From positions 9,052,001 to 9,116,000 of the forward strand of contig CM082595.2 of the NCBI GenBank assembly GCA_040954595.2: a stretch of 64,000 nt of DNA, in the 5' to 3' direction. The number at the start of each line of letters is the position of its first letter. Position 1 is the first letter of the stretch. A program made the position numbers and the translations under genes. This document shows positions 37,101 through 49,089 of the stretch, in pieces. This DNA comes from Balanoglossus misakiensis. Its lineage: Eukaryota > Hemichordata. The notes below the pieces were generated by a model. The model was given only the letters and a program-made list of their open reading frames with translations. It did not search any database and was not told the DNA's origin.

Positions 37101-40100
37101 CACCAAACACTCAAAATTAATGGGCAGCACACTGTCCACTATGGCCTGGTTACTGTGTGCTCTGGTTAATGTTGACGCAAAGGTTGACCCCACCAAACAC
37201 TCAAAATTAATGGGCAGAACACTGTCCACTACGGCCTGGTTACTGTGTGCTCTGGTTAATGTTGACGCAATGGTTGACCCCACCAAACACTCAAAATTAA
37301 TGGGCAGAACACTGTCCACTATGGCCTGGTTACTGTGTGCTCTGGTTAATGTTGACGCAAAGGTTGACCCCACCAAACACTCAAAATTAATGGGCAGAAC
37401 ACTGTCCACTACGGTCTGGTTACTGTGTGCTCTGGTTAATGTTGACGCAAAGGTTGACCCCACCAAACACTCAAAATTAATGGGCAGAACACTGTCCACT
37501 ATGGCCTGGTTACTGTGTGCTCTGGTTAATGTTGACGCAAAGGTTGACCCCACCAAACACTCAAAATTAATGGGCAGAACACTGTCCACTATGGCCTGGT
37601 TACTGTGTGCTCTGGTTAATGTTGACGCAAAGGTTGACCCCACCAAACACTCAAAATTAATGGGCAGAACACTGTCCACTACGGCCTGGTTACTGTGTGC
37701 GCTGGTTAATGTTGACGCAAAGGTTGACCCCCACCAAACACTCAAAATTAATGGGCACGATACTGGCCACTCTGGCCTAGTTAATGTTGACGCAAAGGTT
37801 GACCCCACCAAACACTCAAAATTAATGGGCACGATACTGGCCACTCTGGCCTAGTTAATGTTGACGCAAAGGTTGACCCCACCAAACACTCAAAATTAAT
37901 GGGCACGATACTGGCCACTCTGGCCTAGTTAATGTTGACGCAAAGGTTGACCCCACCAAACACTCAAAATTAATGGGCACGATACTGGCCACTCTGGCCT
38001 AGTTAATGTTGACGCAAAGGTTGACCCCACCAAACACTCAAAATTAATGGGCACGATACTGGCCACTCTGGCCTAGTTAATGTTGACGCAAAGGTTGACC
38101 CCACCAAACACTCAAAATTAATGGGCAGAACACTGTCCACTACGGCCTGGTTACTGTGTGCTCTGGTTAATGTTGACGCAAAGGTTGACCCCACCAAACA
38201 CTCAACATTAATGGGCAGAACACTGTCCACTCGACCTGGTTACTGTGTGCTCTGGTTAATGTTGACGCAAAGGTTGACCCCACCAAACACTCAAAATTAA
38301 TGGGGAGAACACTGTCCACTACGGCCTGGTTACTGTGTGCTCTGGTTAATGTTGACGCAAAGGTTGACCCCACCAAACACTCAAAATTAATGGGCAGCAC
38401 ACTGTCCACTATGGCCTGGTTACTGTGTGCTCTGGTTAATGTTGACGCAAAGGTTGACCCCACCAAACACTCAAAATTAATGGGCAGAACACTGTCCACT
38501 ACGGCCTGGTTACTGTGTGCTCTGGTTAATGTTGACGCAAAGGTTGACCCCCATCAAACACTCAAAATTAATGGGCACGATACTGGCCACTCTGGCCTGG
38601 TTACTGTGTGCTCTGGTTAATGTTGACGCAAAGGTTGACCCCACCAAACACTCAAAATTAATGGGCAGAACACTGTCCACTACGGCCTGGTTACTGTGTG
38701 CTCTGGTTAATGTTGACGCAAAGGTTGACCACACCAAACACTCAAAATTAATGGGCAGAACACTGTCCACTACGGCCTGGTTACTGTGTGCTCTGGTTAA
38801 TGTTGACGCAAAGGTTGACCCCACCAAACACTCAAAATTAATGGGCAGAACACTGTCCACTATGGCCTGGTTACTGTGTGCTCTGGTTAATGTTGACGCA
38901 AAGGTTGACCCCACCAAACACTCAAAATTAATGGGCAGAACACTGTCCACTACGGCCTGGTTACTGTGTGCTCTGGTTAATGTTGACGCAAAGGTTGACC
39001 CCACCAAACACTCAAAATTAATGGGCAGCACACTGTCCACTATGGCCTGGTTACTGTGTGCTCTGGTTAATGTTGACGCAAAGGTTGACCCCACCAAACA
39101 CTCAAAATTAATGGGCAGAACACTGTCCACTACAGCCTGGTTACTGTGTGCTCTGGTTAATGTTGACGCAAAGGTTGACCCCACCAAACACTCAAAATTA
39201 ATGGGCAGAACACTGTCCACTATGGCCTGGTTACTGTGTGCTCTGGTTAATGTTGACGCAAAGGTTGACCCCACCAAACACTTAAAATTAATGGGCAGAA
39301 CACTGTCCACTACGGCCTGGTTACTGTGTGCTCTGGTTAATGTTGACGCAAAGGTTGACCCCACCAAACACTCAAAATTAATGGGCAGAACACTGTCCAC
39401 TACGGCCTGGTTACTGTGTGCTCTGGTTAATGTTGACGCAAAGGTTGACCCCACCAAACACTCAAAATTAATGGGCAGAACACTGTCCACTATGGCCTGG
39501 TTACTGTGTGCTCTGGTTAATGTTGACGCAAAGGTTGACCCCACCAAACACTCAAAATTAATGGGCAGCACACTGTCCACTATGGCCTGGTTACTGTGTG
39601 CTCTGGTTAATGTTGACGCAAAGGTTGACCCCACCAAACACTCAAAATTAATGGGCAGAACACTGTCCACTACGGCCTGGTTACTGTGTGCTCTGGTTAA
39701 TGTTGACGCAAAGGTTGACCCCCACCAAACACTCAAAATTAATGGGCACGATACTGGCCACTCTGGCCTAGTTAATGTTGACGCAAAGGTTGACCCCACC
39801 AAACACTCAAAATTAATGGGCACGATACTGGCCACTCTGGCCTAGTTAATGTTGACGCAAAGGTTGACCCCACCAAACACTCAAAATTAATGGGCACGAT
39901 ACTGGCCACTCTGGCCTAGTTAATGTTGACGCAAAGGTTGACCCCACCAAACACTCAAAATTAATGGGCACGATACTGGCCACTCTGGCCTAGTTAATGT
40001 TGACGCAAAGGTTGACCCCACCAAACACTCAAAATTAATGGGCACGATACTGGCCACTCTGGCCTAGTTAATGTTGACGCAAAGGTTGACCCCACCAAAC

Positions 40101-43100
40101 ACTCAAAATTAATGGGCACGATACTGGCCACTCTGGCCTAGTTAATGTTGACGCAAAGGTTGACCCCACCAAACACTCAAAATTAATGGGCAGAACACTG
40201 TCCACTACGGCCTGGTTACTGTGTGCTCTGGTTAATGTTGACGCAAAGGTTGACCCCACCAAACACTCAAAATTAATGGGCAGAACACTGTCCACTACAG
40301 CCTGGTTACTGTGTGCTCTGGTTAATGTTGACGCAAAGGTTGACCCCACCAAACACTCAAAATTAATGGGCAGAACACTGTCCACTATGGCCTGGTTACT
40401 GTGTGCTCTGGTTAATGTTGACGCAAAGGTTGACCCCACCAAACACTCAAAATTAATGGGCAGAACACTGTCCACTACGGCCTGGTTACTGTGTGCTCTG
40501 GTTAATGTTGACGCAAAGGTTGACCCCACCAAACACTTAAAATTAATGGGCAGAACACTGTCCACTACGGCCTGGTTACTGTGTGCTCTGGTTAATGTTG
40601 ACGCAAAGGTTGACCCCACCAAACACTCAAAATTAATGGGCAGAACACTGTCCACTACGGCCTGGTTACTGTGTGCTCTGGTTAATGTTGACGCAAAGGT
40701 TGACCCCACCAAACACTCAAAATTATTGGGCAGAACACTGTCCACTATGGCCTGGTTACTGTGTGCTCTGGTTAATGTTGACGCAAAGGTTGACCCCACC
40801 AAACACTCAAAATTAATGGGCAGCACACTGTCCACTATGGCCTGGTTACTGTGTGCTCTGGTTAATGTTGACGCAAAGGTTGACCCCACCAAACACTCAA
40901 AATTAATGGGCAGAACACTGTCCACTACGGCCTGGTTACTGTGTGCTCTGGTTAATGTTGACGCAAAGGTTGACCCCCACCAAACACTCAAAATTAATGG
41001 GCACGATACTGGCCACTCTGGCCTAGTTAATGTTGACGCAAAGGTTGACCCCACCAAACACTCAAAATTAATGGGCACGATACTGGCCACTCTGGCCTAG
41101 TTAATGTTGACGCAAAGGTTGACCCCACCAAACACTCAAAATTAATGGGCACGATACTGGCCACTCTGGCCTAGTTAATGTTGACGCAAAGGTTGACCCC
41201 ACCAAACACTCAAAATTAATGGGCACGATACTGGCCACTCTGGCCTAGTTAATGTTGACGCAAAGGTTGACCCCACCAAACACTCAAAATTAATGGGCAC
41301 GATACTGGCCACTCTGGCCTAGTTAATGTTGACGCAAAGGTTGACCCCACCAAACACTCAAAATTAATGGGCACGATACTGGCCACTCTGGCCTAGTTAA
41401 TGTTGATGCAAAGGTTGACCCCACCAAACACTCAAAATTAATGGGCAGAACACTGTCCACTACGGCCTGGTTACTGTGTGCTCTGGTTAATGTTGACGCA
41501 AAGGTTGACCCCACCAAACACTCAAAATTAATGGGCAGAACACTGTCCACTCGACCTGGTTACTGTGTGCTCTGGTTAATGTTGACGCAAAGGTTGACCC
41601 CCACCAAACACTCAAAATTAATGGGCACGATACTGGCCACTCTGGCCTAGTTAATGTTGACGCAAAGGTTGACCCCACCAAACACTCAAAATTAATGGGC
41701 ACGATACTGGCCACTCTGGCCTAGTTAATGTTGACGCAAAGGTTGACCCCACCAAACACTCAAAATTAATGGGCACGATACTGGCCACTCTGGCCTAGTT
41801 AATGTTGACGCAAAGGTTGACCCCACCAAACACTCAAAATTAATGGGCACGATACTGGCCACTCTGGCCTAGTTAATGTTGACGCAAAGGTTGACCCCAC
41901 CAAACACTCAAAATTAATGGGCACGATACTGGCCACTCTGGCCTAGTTAATGTTGACGCAAAGGTTGACCCCACCAAACACTCAAAATTAATGGGCACGA
42001 TACTGGCCACTCTGGCCTAGTTAATGTTGACGCAAAGGTTGACCCCACCAAACACTCAAAATTAATGGGCACGATACTGGCCACTCTGGCCTAGTTAATG
42101 TTGACGCAAAGGTTGACCCCACCAAACACTCAAAATTAATGGGCACGATACTGGCCACTCTGGCCTAGTTAATGTTGACGCAAAGGTTGACCCCACCAAA
42201 CACTCAAAATTAATGGGCAGAACACTGTCCACTACGGCCTGGTTACTGTGTGCTCTGGTTAATGTTGACGCAAAGGTTGACCCCACCAAACACTCAAAAT
42301 TAATGGGCAGAACACTGTCCACTACGGCCTGGTTACTGTGTGCTCTGGTTAATGTTGACGCAAAGGTTGACCCCACCAAACACTCAAAATTAATGGGCAG
42401 AACACTGTCCACTACGGCCTGGTTACTGTGTGCTCTGGTTAATGTTGACGCAAAGGTTGACCCCACCAAACACTCAAAATTAATGGGCAGAACACTGTCC
42501 ACTACGGCCTGGTTACTGTGTGCTCTGGTTAATGTTGACGCAAAGGTTGACCCCACCAAACACCCAAAATTAATGGGCAGAACACTGTCCACTACGGCCT
42601 GGTTACTGTGTGCTCTGGTTAATGTTGACGCAAAGGTTGACACCACCAAACACTCAAAATTAATGGGCAGCACACTGTCCACTATGGCCTGGTTACTGTG
42701 TGCTCTGGTTAATGTTGACGCAAAGGTTGACCCCACCAAACACTCAAAATTAATGGGCAGAACACTGTCCACTACGGCCTGGTTACTGTGTGCTCTGGTT
42801 AATGTTGACGCAAAGGTTGACCCCCACCAAACACTCAAAATTAATGGGCACGATACTGGCCACTCTGGCCTAGTTAATGTTGACGCAAAGGTTGACCCCA
42901 CCAAACACTCAAAATTAATGGGCACGATACTGGCCACTCTGGCCTAGTTAATGTTGACGCAAAGGTTGACCCCACCAAACACTCAAAATTAATGGGCACG
43001 ATACTGGCCACTCTGGCCTAGTTAATGTTGACGCAAAGGTTGACCCCACCAAACACTCAAAATTAATGGGCACGATACTGGCCACTCTGGCCTAGTTAAT

Positions 43101-45546
43101 GTTGACGCAAAGGTTGACCCCACCAAACACTCAAAATTAATGGGCACGATACTGGCCACTCTGGCCTAGTTAATGTTGACGCAAAGGTTGACCCCACCAA
43201 ACACTCAAAATTAATGGGCAGAACACTGTCCACTACGGCCTGGTTACTGTGTGCTCTGGTTAATGTTGACGCAAAGGTTGACCCCACCAAACACTCAAAA
43301 TTAATGGGCAGAACACTGTCCACTCGACCTGGTTACTGTGTGCTCTGGTTAATGTTGACGCAAAGGTTGACCCCACCAAACACTCAAAATTAATGGGCAG
43401 AACACTGTCCACTACGGCCTGGTTACTGTGTGCTCTGGTTAATGTTGACGCAAAGGTTGACCCCACCAAACACTCAAAATTAATGGGCAGCACACTGTCC
43501 ACTATGGCCTGGTTACTGTGTGCTCTGGTTAATGTTGACGCAAAGGTTGACCCCACCAAACACTCAAAATTAATGGGCAGAACACTGTCCACTACGGCCT
43601 GGTTACTGTGTGCTCTGGTTAATGTTGACGCAAAGGTTGACCCCCATCAAACACTCAAAATTAATGGGCACGATACTGGCCACTCTGGCCTGGTTACTGT
43701 GTGCTCTGGTTAATGTTGACGCAAAGGTTGACCCCACCAAACACTCAAAATTAATGGGCAGAACACTGTCCACTACGGCCTGGTTACTGTGTGCTCTGGT
43801 TAATGTTGACGCAAAGGTTGACCCCACCAAACACTCAAAATTAATGGGCAGAACACTGTCCACTACGGCCTGGTTACTGTGTGCTCTGGTTAATGTTGAC
43901 GCAAAGGTTGACCCCACCAAACACTCAAAATTAATGGGCAGAACACTGTCCACTATGGCCTGGTTACTGTGTGCTCTGGTTAATGTTGACGCAAAGGTTG
44001 ACCCCACCAAACACTCAAAATTAATGGGCAGAACACTGTCCACTACGGCCTGGTTACTGTGTGCTCTGGTTAATGTTGACGCAAAGGTTGACTCCACCAA
44101 ACACTCAAAATTAATGGGCAGCACACTGTCCACTATGGCCTGGTTACTGTGTGCTCTGGTTAATGTTGACGCAAAGGTTGACCCCACCAAACACTCAAAA
44201 TTAATGGGCAGAACACTGTCCACTACAGCCTGGTTACTGTGTGCTCTGGTTAATGTTGACGCAAAGGTTGACCCCACCAAACACTCAAAATTAATGGGCA
44301 GAACACTGTCCACTACGGCCTGGTTACTGTGTGCTCTGGTTAATGTTGACGCAAAGGTTGACCCCACCAAACACTCAAAATTAATGGGCAGAACACTGTC
44401 CACTACGGCCTGGTTACTGTGTGCTCTGGTTAATGTTGACGCAAAGGTTGACCCCACCAAACACTCAAAATTAATGGGCAGAACACTGTCCACTACGGCC
44501 TGGTTACTGTGTGCTCTGGTTAATGTTGACGCAAAGGTTGACCCCACCAAACACTCAAAATTAATGGGCAGAACACTGTCCACTATGGCCTGGTTACTGT
44601 GTGCTCTGGTTAATGTTGACGCAAAGGTTGACCCCACCAAACACTCAAAATTAATGGGCAGCACACTGTCCACTATGGCCTGGTTACTGTGTGCTCTGGT
44701 TAATGTTGACGCAAAGGTTGACCCCACCAAACACTCAAAATTAATGGGCAGAACACTGTCCACTACGGCCTGGTTACTGTGTGCTCTGGTTTATGTTGAC
44801 GCAAAGGTTGACCCCCACCAAACACTCAAAATTAATGGGCACGATACTGGCCACTCTGGCCTAGTTAATGTTGACGCAAAGGTTGACCCCACCAAACACT
44901 CAAAATTAATGGGCAAGATTCTGGCCACTCTGGCCTAGTTAATGTTGACGCAAAGGTTGACCCCACCAAACACTCAAAATTAATGGGCATGATACTGGCC
45001 ACTCTGGCCTAGTTAATGTTGACGCAAAGGTTGACCCCACCAAACACTCAAAATTAATGGGCACGATACTGGCCACTCTGGCCTAGTTAATGTTGACGCA
45101 AAGGTTGACCCCACCAAACACTCAAAATTAATGGGCAGAACACTGTCCACTACGGCCTGGTTACTGTGTGCTCTGGTTAATGTTGACGCAAAGGTTGACC
45201 CCACCAAACACTCAAAATTAATGGGCAGAACACTGTCCACTACGGCCTGGTTACTGTGTGCTCTGGTTAATGTTGACGCAAAGGTTGACCCCACCAAACA
45301 CCCAAAATTAATGGGCAGAACACTGTCCACTACGGCCTGGTTACTGTGTGCTCTGGTTAATGTTGACGCAAAGGTTGACACCACCAAACACTCAAAATTA
45401 ATGGGCAGCACACTGTCCACTATGGCCTGGTTACTGTGTGCTCTGGTTAATGTTGACGCAAAGGTTGACCCCACCAAACACTCAAAATTAATGGGCAGAA
45501 CACTGTCCACTACGGCCTGGTTACTGTGTGCTCTGGTTAATGTTAA
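22134..45546. repeat. 23-kb satellite array: 90-bp units and 74-bp derivatives
   Basis: The 90-bp unit begins ATGGGCAGAACACTGTCCAC, continues TACGGCCTGGTTACTGTGTG and CTCTGGTTAATGTTGACGCA, and ends AAGGTTGACCCCACCAAACA then CTCAAAATTA. A 74-bp unit lacks 16 bp between two GGTTA copies and reads GGCCTAGTTAATG. A 75-bp form has one extra C (GACCCCCACC). About 260-270 units are present by length. Main variable sites are AGAACA/AGCACA and CTACGG/CTATGG. The first units (22134-22320) are the most divergent. Because 90 is a multiple of three and the unit has no stop in one frame on each strand, ORFs of up to 1012 codons (plus) and 1048 codons (minus) appear. The 74-bp units and random changes (for example TCAAAATAA at about 32837) end them, and I do not regard them as genes. 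Confidence 0.97.
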
Positions 45547-45777
45547 TGGTAGGTCGTGGCTGTCTCATTTCAGGGATTTGTGGACTAAATGTCAATCTTT
45601 GTACTATTCGTACATGAAACTTTTCTTTCAAATACAACTTACAGACCAACATAGACAGTCATGCTTATATAAGTATGACTATCTATTAAAGTAACATTCA
45701 TATCATGATTGTTGTTTTACACTGTGTTTTCAAAGTAATTGTTGCAGTAAACCAATTGCCTTGCTTGGAAATATTAA

Positions 45778-45894
45778 AAGGGAAGTCCTGTCCAGCTGAT
45801 TTATGCATAATTTCTACACAATGTTTTTTTCTGAAAGAATGACCTCAAAGCTACCCAATTATGTAGCTGAACCAGACTTCCCCTTTAAATGCTA
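45778..45894. mobile_element. TTAA-flanked MITE, 117 bp
   Basis: The ends AAGGGAAGTCCTGTCCAGCT and the complement of AGGGGAAGTCTGGTTCAGCT are imperfect inverted repeats, flanked by TTAA at 45774 and 45895. The core GAATGACCTCAAAGCTAC also occurs at 49455-49475, where a relative has inserted into a sushi exon. Confidence 0.75.
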
Positions 45895-46195
45895 CCAGTG
45901 AGCTTGTTTGTCTTTGTAAATACACTCAAGTATTAATCCCCTTTTTCTCAGAATTCAATGCATCTTCATGCCATGAGGTGAGAGGACACTTTTGTTAGCA
46001 GGAGGGAAACAAATCCAAAATAAATAATAACAGTGCAAAGTTGGTCTGCTGACTTTCTCCACATTTCATTATTGAATTACGGCAAAATTATGAAATCCAA
46101 TTATGAAATTCAGCTTTTTGTCCACTTTTTGTTGCTGCAAATTCATTGCGGTATAAAGGTCAATAATATGACAAATCTTGGTTAAAAGTATACAG

Positions 46196-46370
46196 TCACC
46201 TTCAATACACATTCCCATATATGGCTGAATGGCGTATTTGAGCATTCTAAAGAACATATGGTGGCGCCTGTTTTCCACGTGTGCCACCAAATGAAAATCT
46301 GTGATTGGCTAGATTTCAATTTTCCATGGTAACTATATATAGCTAATTTTCCATGGGTGATCATATACCT
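46196..46370. mobile_element. TTAA-flanked MITE, 175 bp
   Basis: The inverted ends are AAGTATACAGTCACC and the complement of AGGTATATGATCACC, flanked by TTAA at 46192-46195 and 46371-46374. The interior includes CCATATATGGCTGAATGGCG and ATGGTGGCGCCTG. A truncated relative in opposite orientation lies at 59966-60099. It sits just beyond the last EGF exon of the minus-strand gene. Confidence 0.75.
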
Positions 46371-46399
46371 TTAACTCTATAGTTTAACATGATACTTAC

Positions 46400-46585
46400 G
46401 AACACATGATTGGTTAAAAGTGTAGACATCATACATTGAGAGACCAGTTTCTCCAGGTGGCAGATAGAATCCACCTGTGCCGTTATTTGCATATAAGAGA
46501 TAGCCTTCTTCACAGGAACATTGAAAACCACCTGCAGTGTTTTTACAAAGTTGATCACAAGAATGTGAAGCACATTCATTTATAT
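46400..46585 (-). CDS. Modular gene, exon 13: calcium-binding EGF module 2
   Basis: Phase-1 exon, 186 nt. It starts D-INECASHSCDQLCKN and continues with CSCEEGYLLY, then a C-terminal part GETGLSMYDVYTFNQSCVR. The DINEC start marks a calcium-binding EGF module. The final segment, with an aromatic-rich stretch before the last Cys, is longer than in a standard EGF. The acceptor is tttgtag and the donor GTAAGT, so another exon should follow. None is seen between here and the satellite edge at 45546. Confidence 0.85.
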
Positions 46586-47106
46586 CTACAAAGAAGGAAC
46601 ATGGATTGGATTAAAACAATGTACGTTCAGTAAAATTGAAAGTATTGTCATTTCTTTTAATCGTGAATTTTGGGATTATCTTGTGTACGTACAAGATGAA
46701 TCTGTGATAAAATAAAGGCGTCACCTTGCTTGCTTTTGAAATACAAGGCCATTAATTTAGTTGATAATAGAAGAAACCTGCTGACTCAGCATGGTTCACC
46801 AATGGTTTGTCTATGGACAAAAACCTTAAAGAAATTTATCTCAAAATAGAGCATTGTAATCACACAATTTTATTTGACCAATGAATTTATATTTACTAGA
46901 CTGAGCTATGTGTAAAATTTCGTGAAAATGACAATAGTAGAAGTTTGTTTTCTAGCAATTATCAATGTAATCCTATGAGAAAAAGACACCTGAGATTAAA
47001 AGGTCATTCCAAAAATTTATCCGGAATTCTGAAATAAGTTCGGAATGTGTTAAATGTGAAAATAGTGACTTGAAGTTATGTTGCAAGTGACTTGTTTATG
47101 TCTCAC

Positions 47107-47235
47107 CTTTGCATGCTGTTCCATTCACATCTGGTTCAAATCCCACCAAACATGCACACTGATAGTCACCATCTCTATTTTCACAGACTTGATTGATTCC
47201 ACACCGTGCCACCAATGTACTACATTCATTGATAT
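47107..47235 (-). CDS. Modular gene, exon 12: calcium-binding EGF module 1
   Basis: A 129-nt symmetrical phase-1 exon coding one complete EGF module: DINECSTLVARCGINQVC, ENRDGDYQCACLVGFEPD, VNGTACKG. It has six cysteines with the calcium-binding DINEC start and the hydroxylation-type segment (Y-x-C-x-C). The acceptor is catttcag and the donor GTGAGA. Extracellular, disulfide-bonded. Confidence 0.88.
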
Positions 47236-47325
47236 CTGAAATGTTATTCATCAAGATATGATCAAAATCCTACAGGTCCGCTGGTAAATTCAGACCAACA
47301 AGTTTAGCTGGGAACCACCAGACCA

Positions 47326-47521
47326 ACAGGAAATTTTCACAAACAAATTTTCGCGAACTATGCAAGAGCCAAAAAAAAAAGAAATTTTTGCGTAAAAAAC
47401 TATTTTCAGTGATAACAATGTAGTGAAATACGAGAACATGAAAATTAATCGTCTCATAACAGTTTCTGCTTTTGATATCGCAAAAAATTTCTTTGTCGCG
47501 AAAATTTCCTGTTTTACAGTA
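47326..47521 (-). mobile_element. CTGTAAAAC-type MITE, copy B (intronic)
   Basis: The right end reads AAATTTCCTGTTTTACAGTA, with TTTTCGCG-type interior motifs. The left end is degraded (near AACAGGAAATTTTCAC). It lies in the intron between sushi module 4 and EGF 1. Confidence 0.7.
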
Positions 47522-47712
47522 ATCAATGAAAAATAAAATTACGAAAATCATGAAATTTCTGACAGCCATAGATTTGCATGGCATGAACTGTATGTCCTAT
47601 CAGCATGTAGTTTAGGTGACATTTATGATAAATAGTCAAATTACTGGAGTGATCGATTACGGTACCTCATAAGCAGACAACCACATGAAGACCAATCTTG
47701 ATGTGAACTTAC

Positions 47713-47895
47713 CAATGCATGATGGTATTGCACTATTCCACTGTAAATCGGATTGACAAGTCAGGTAATCAGCACCATTTAATTCATAGCCAGCATTACA
47801 ATAGAATGTGATGTTACTGCCCATATAATATGGTCCACTATCAGGGACAGCTTGTAGATGTGGGTCTGTTATGAGTATATCACTGCAGTTCAATC
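47713..47895 (-). CDS. Modular gene, exon 11: sushi (CCP) module 4
   Basis: A 183-nt symmetrical phase-1 exon: LNCSDILITDPHLQAVPD, then YYMGSNITFYCNAGYELNG, DYLTCQSDLQWNSAIPSCI. The four-cysteine sushi pattern (C...F-Y-C-x-x-G-Y-x-L-x-G...C...W...C) is complete. The acceptor is cttgcag and the donor GTAAGT. In the family such modules mediate protein-protein contacts in complement regulators, adhesion proteins and receptors. Confidence 0.88.
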
Positions 47896-48205
47896 CTGCA
47901 AGTAAAAAAAATAAAACACTATGTGGATGCAGACTTGATTGTGGTATATATATTGGGTATCTGTATTCTGTCACAACTTTAACATTTTCACCCCAAGTTC
48001 CCACTATAAAAGTCCAGATACCATTGACTCCTTTTTTTCAATTATCGACTAAATTCATGACTCTGTATTTCAAAAACAAGCGTGGTGACCCCTATATTTT
48101 ATCACAAATTTTCATTATACATACATAGGATAATCCAAAAATTAACAATTAAAAGAAATGACCATATTTTCAATTTTACTGAATGTACATCCTTAAATGA
48201 CTTAC

Positions 48206-48388
48206 GTTGACAGTATCCTGGATCTCCAATCCATGATCCATCTTCACCACATGTAGAGACAGTGTAGCCAGTCAGACTGTAGCCAGATGGACATGAGTAG
48301 GCAACGGTTGTTCCAAAAATCAATGAATCACCATTAACAATTTCATATGATAAGTAGTTGTCTACATTCGGTGGTGGACACTCGCGAG
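48206..48388 (-). CDS. Modular gene, exon 10: sushi (CCP) module 3
   Basis: A 183-nt symmetrical phase-1 exon with four cysteines: ECPPPNVDNYLSYEIVNGD, FGTTVAYSCPSGYSLTGY, STCGEDGSWIGDPGYCQ. All key positions of a CCP module are present (Y-x-C-x-x-G-Y-x-L-x-G, then C and W before the last C). The acceptor is ccaaacag and the donor GTAAGT. Confidence 0.9.
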
Positions 48389-49089
48389 CTGTTTGGATAA
48401 GATGAACAGATAACATTACAAGTGTGTTAATACTAGGAAAATGGTTTAAAGGGACATGCAGTAACCCTCACAATCCTGCATATTTTCAAGTTACCAGTGT
48501 CTGGTTTAACATTCAGTGTGTAATGTCCCAATTAGACACCCATGTGGAATGTAGCAACCAGCACAAAGTGCCCCATCATAACGCTATGGAGAGAATTTCA
48601 ACTTGAGTCAGTGATTTTTATGAAAACATGACAGTGAACACCCTGTGTTATACTTTGTTTTCAAAACGACTCATCACACACTTTAAAGCCTCTAGAGCTG
48701 CCAAATTTCACAATTTTTTTCTTTTCCACAGTAAAACCTTTCAAATCTATGGTGATGCATACCACGATAGCTAGCTGCATACTGTTTGTATGGAGGCTGA
48801 TTTTAATAAAATGGGTACGGCACCTGTTTAATACATTGCACGTTTAAATTGCAATATACAGCCACAATCAGGCATTGATGACATGTTCTTGTATCCCTAT
48901 CAGTAAGCTTAATTATTTCAATGTACCAATCTACGTCGGAAAATAAAATCTGAAAATAAATGCAAAAAGTGGCAGCTCTAGTGGCTTTAAAGCACTGAAA
49001 GGTTCAGAGGACTAACATTTTTCTGAAAATCCGTCTCCTAAGTGTGCACTACAATGGCAGTTTAATTGTTTTCAAAAATATCAACTTAC

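Noticed and set aside
22134-45546. CRISPR array
   Set aside because: Units are contiguous with no unique spacers, vary in length (90, 74, 75 and 54 bp), and the context is animal DNA with introns.
22208-45694. Dozens of long repeat-protein ORFs on both strands as genes
   Set aside because: They arise from a stop-free 90-bp period. Both strands are open alike, 74-bp units break them, and variants are not biased to silent sites as far as I could see.
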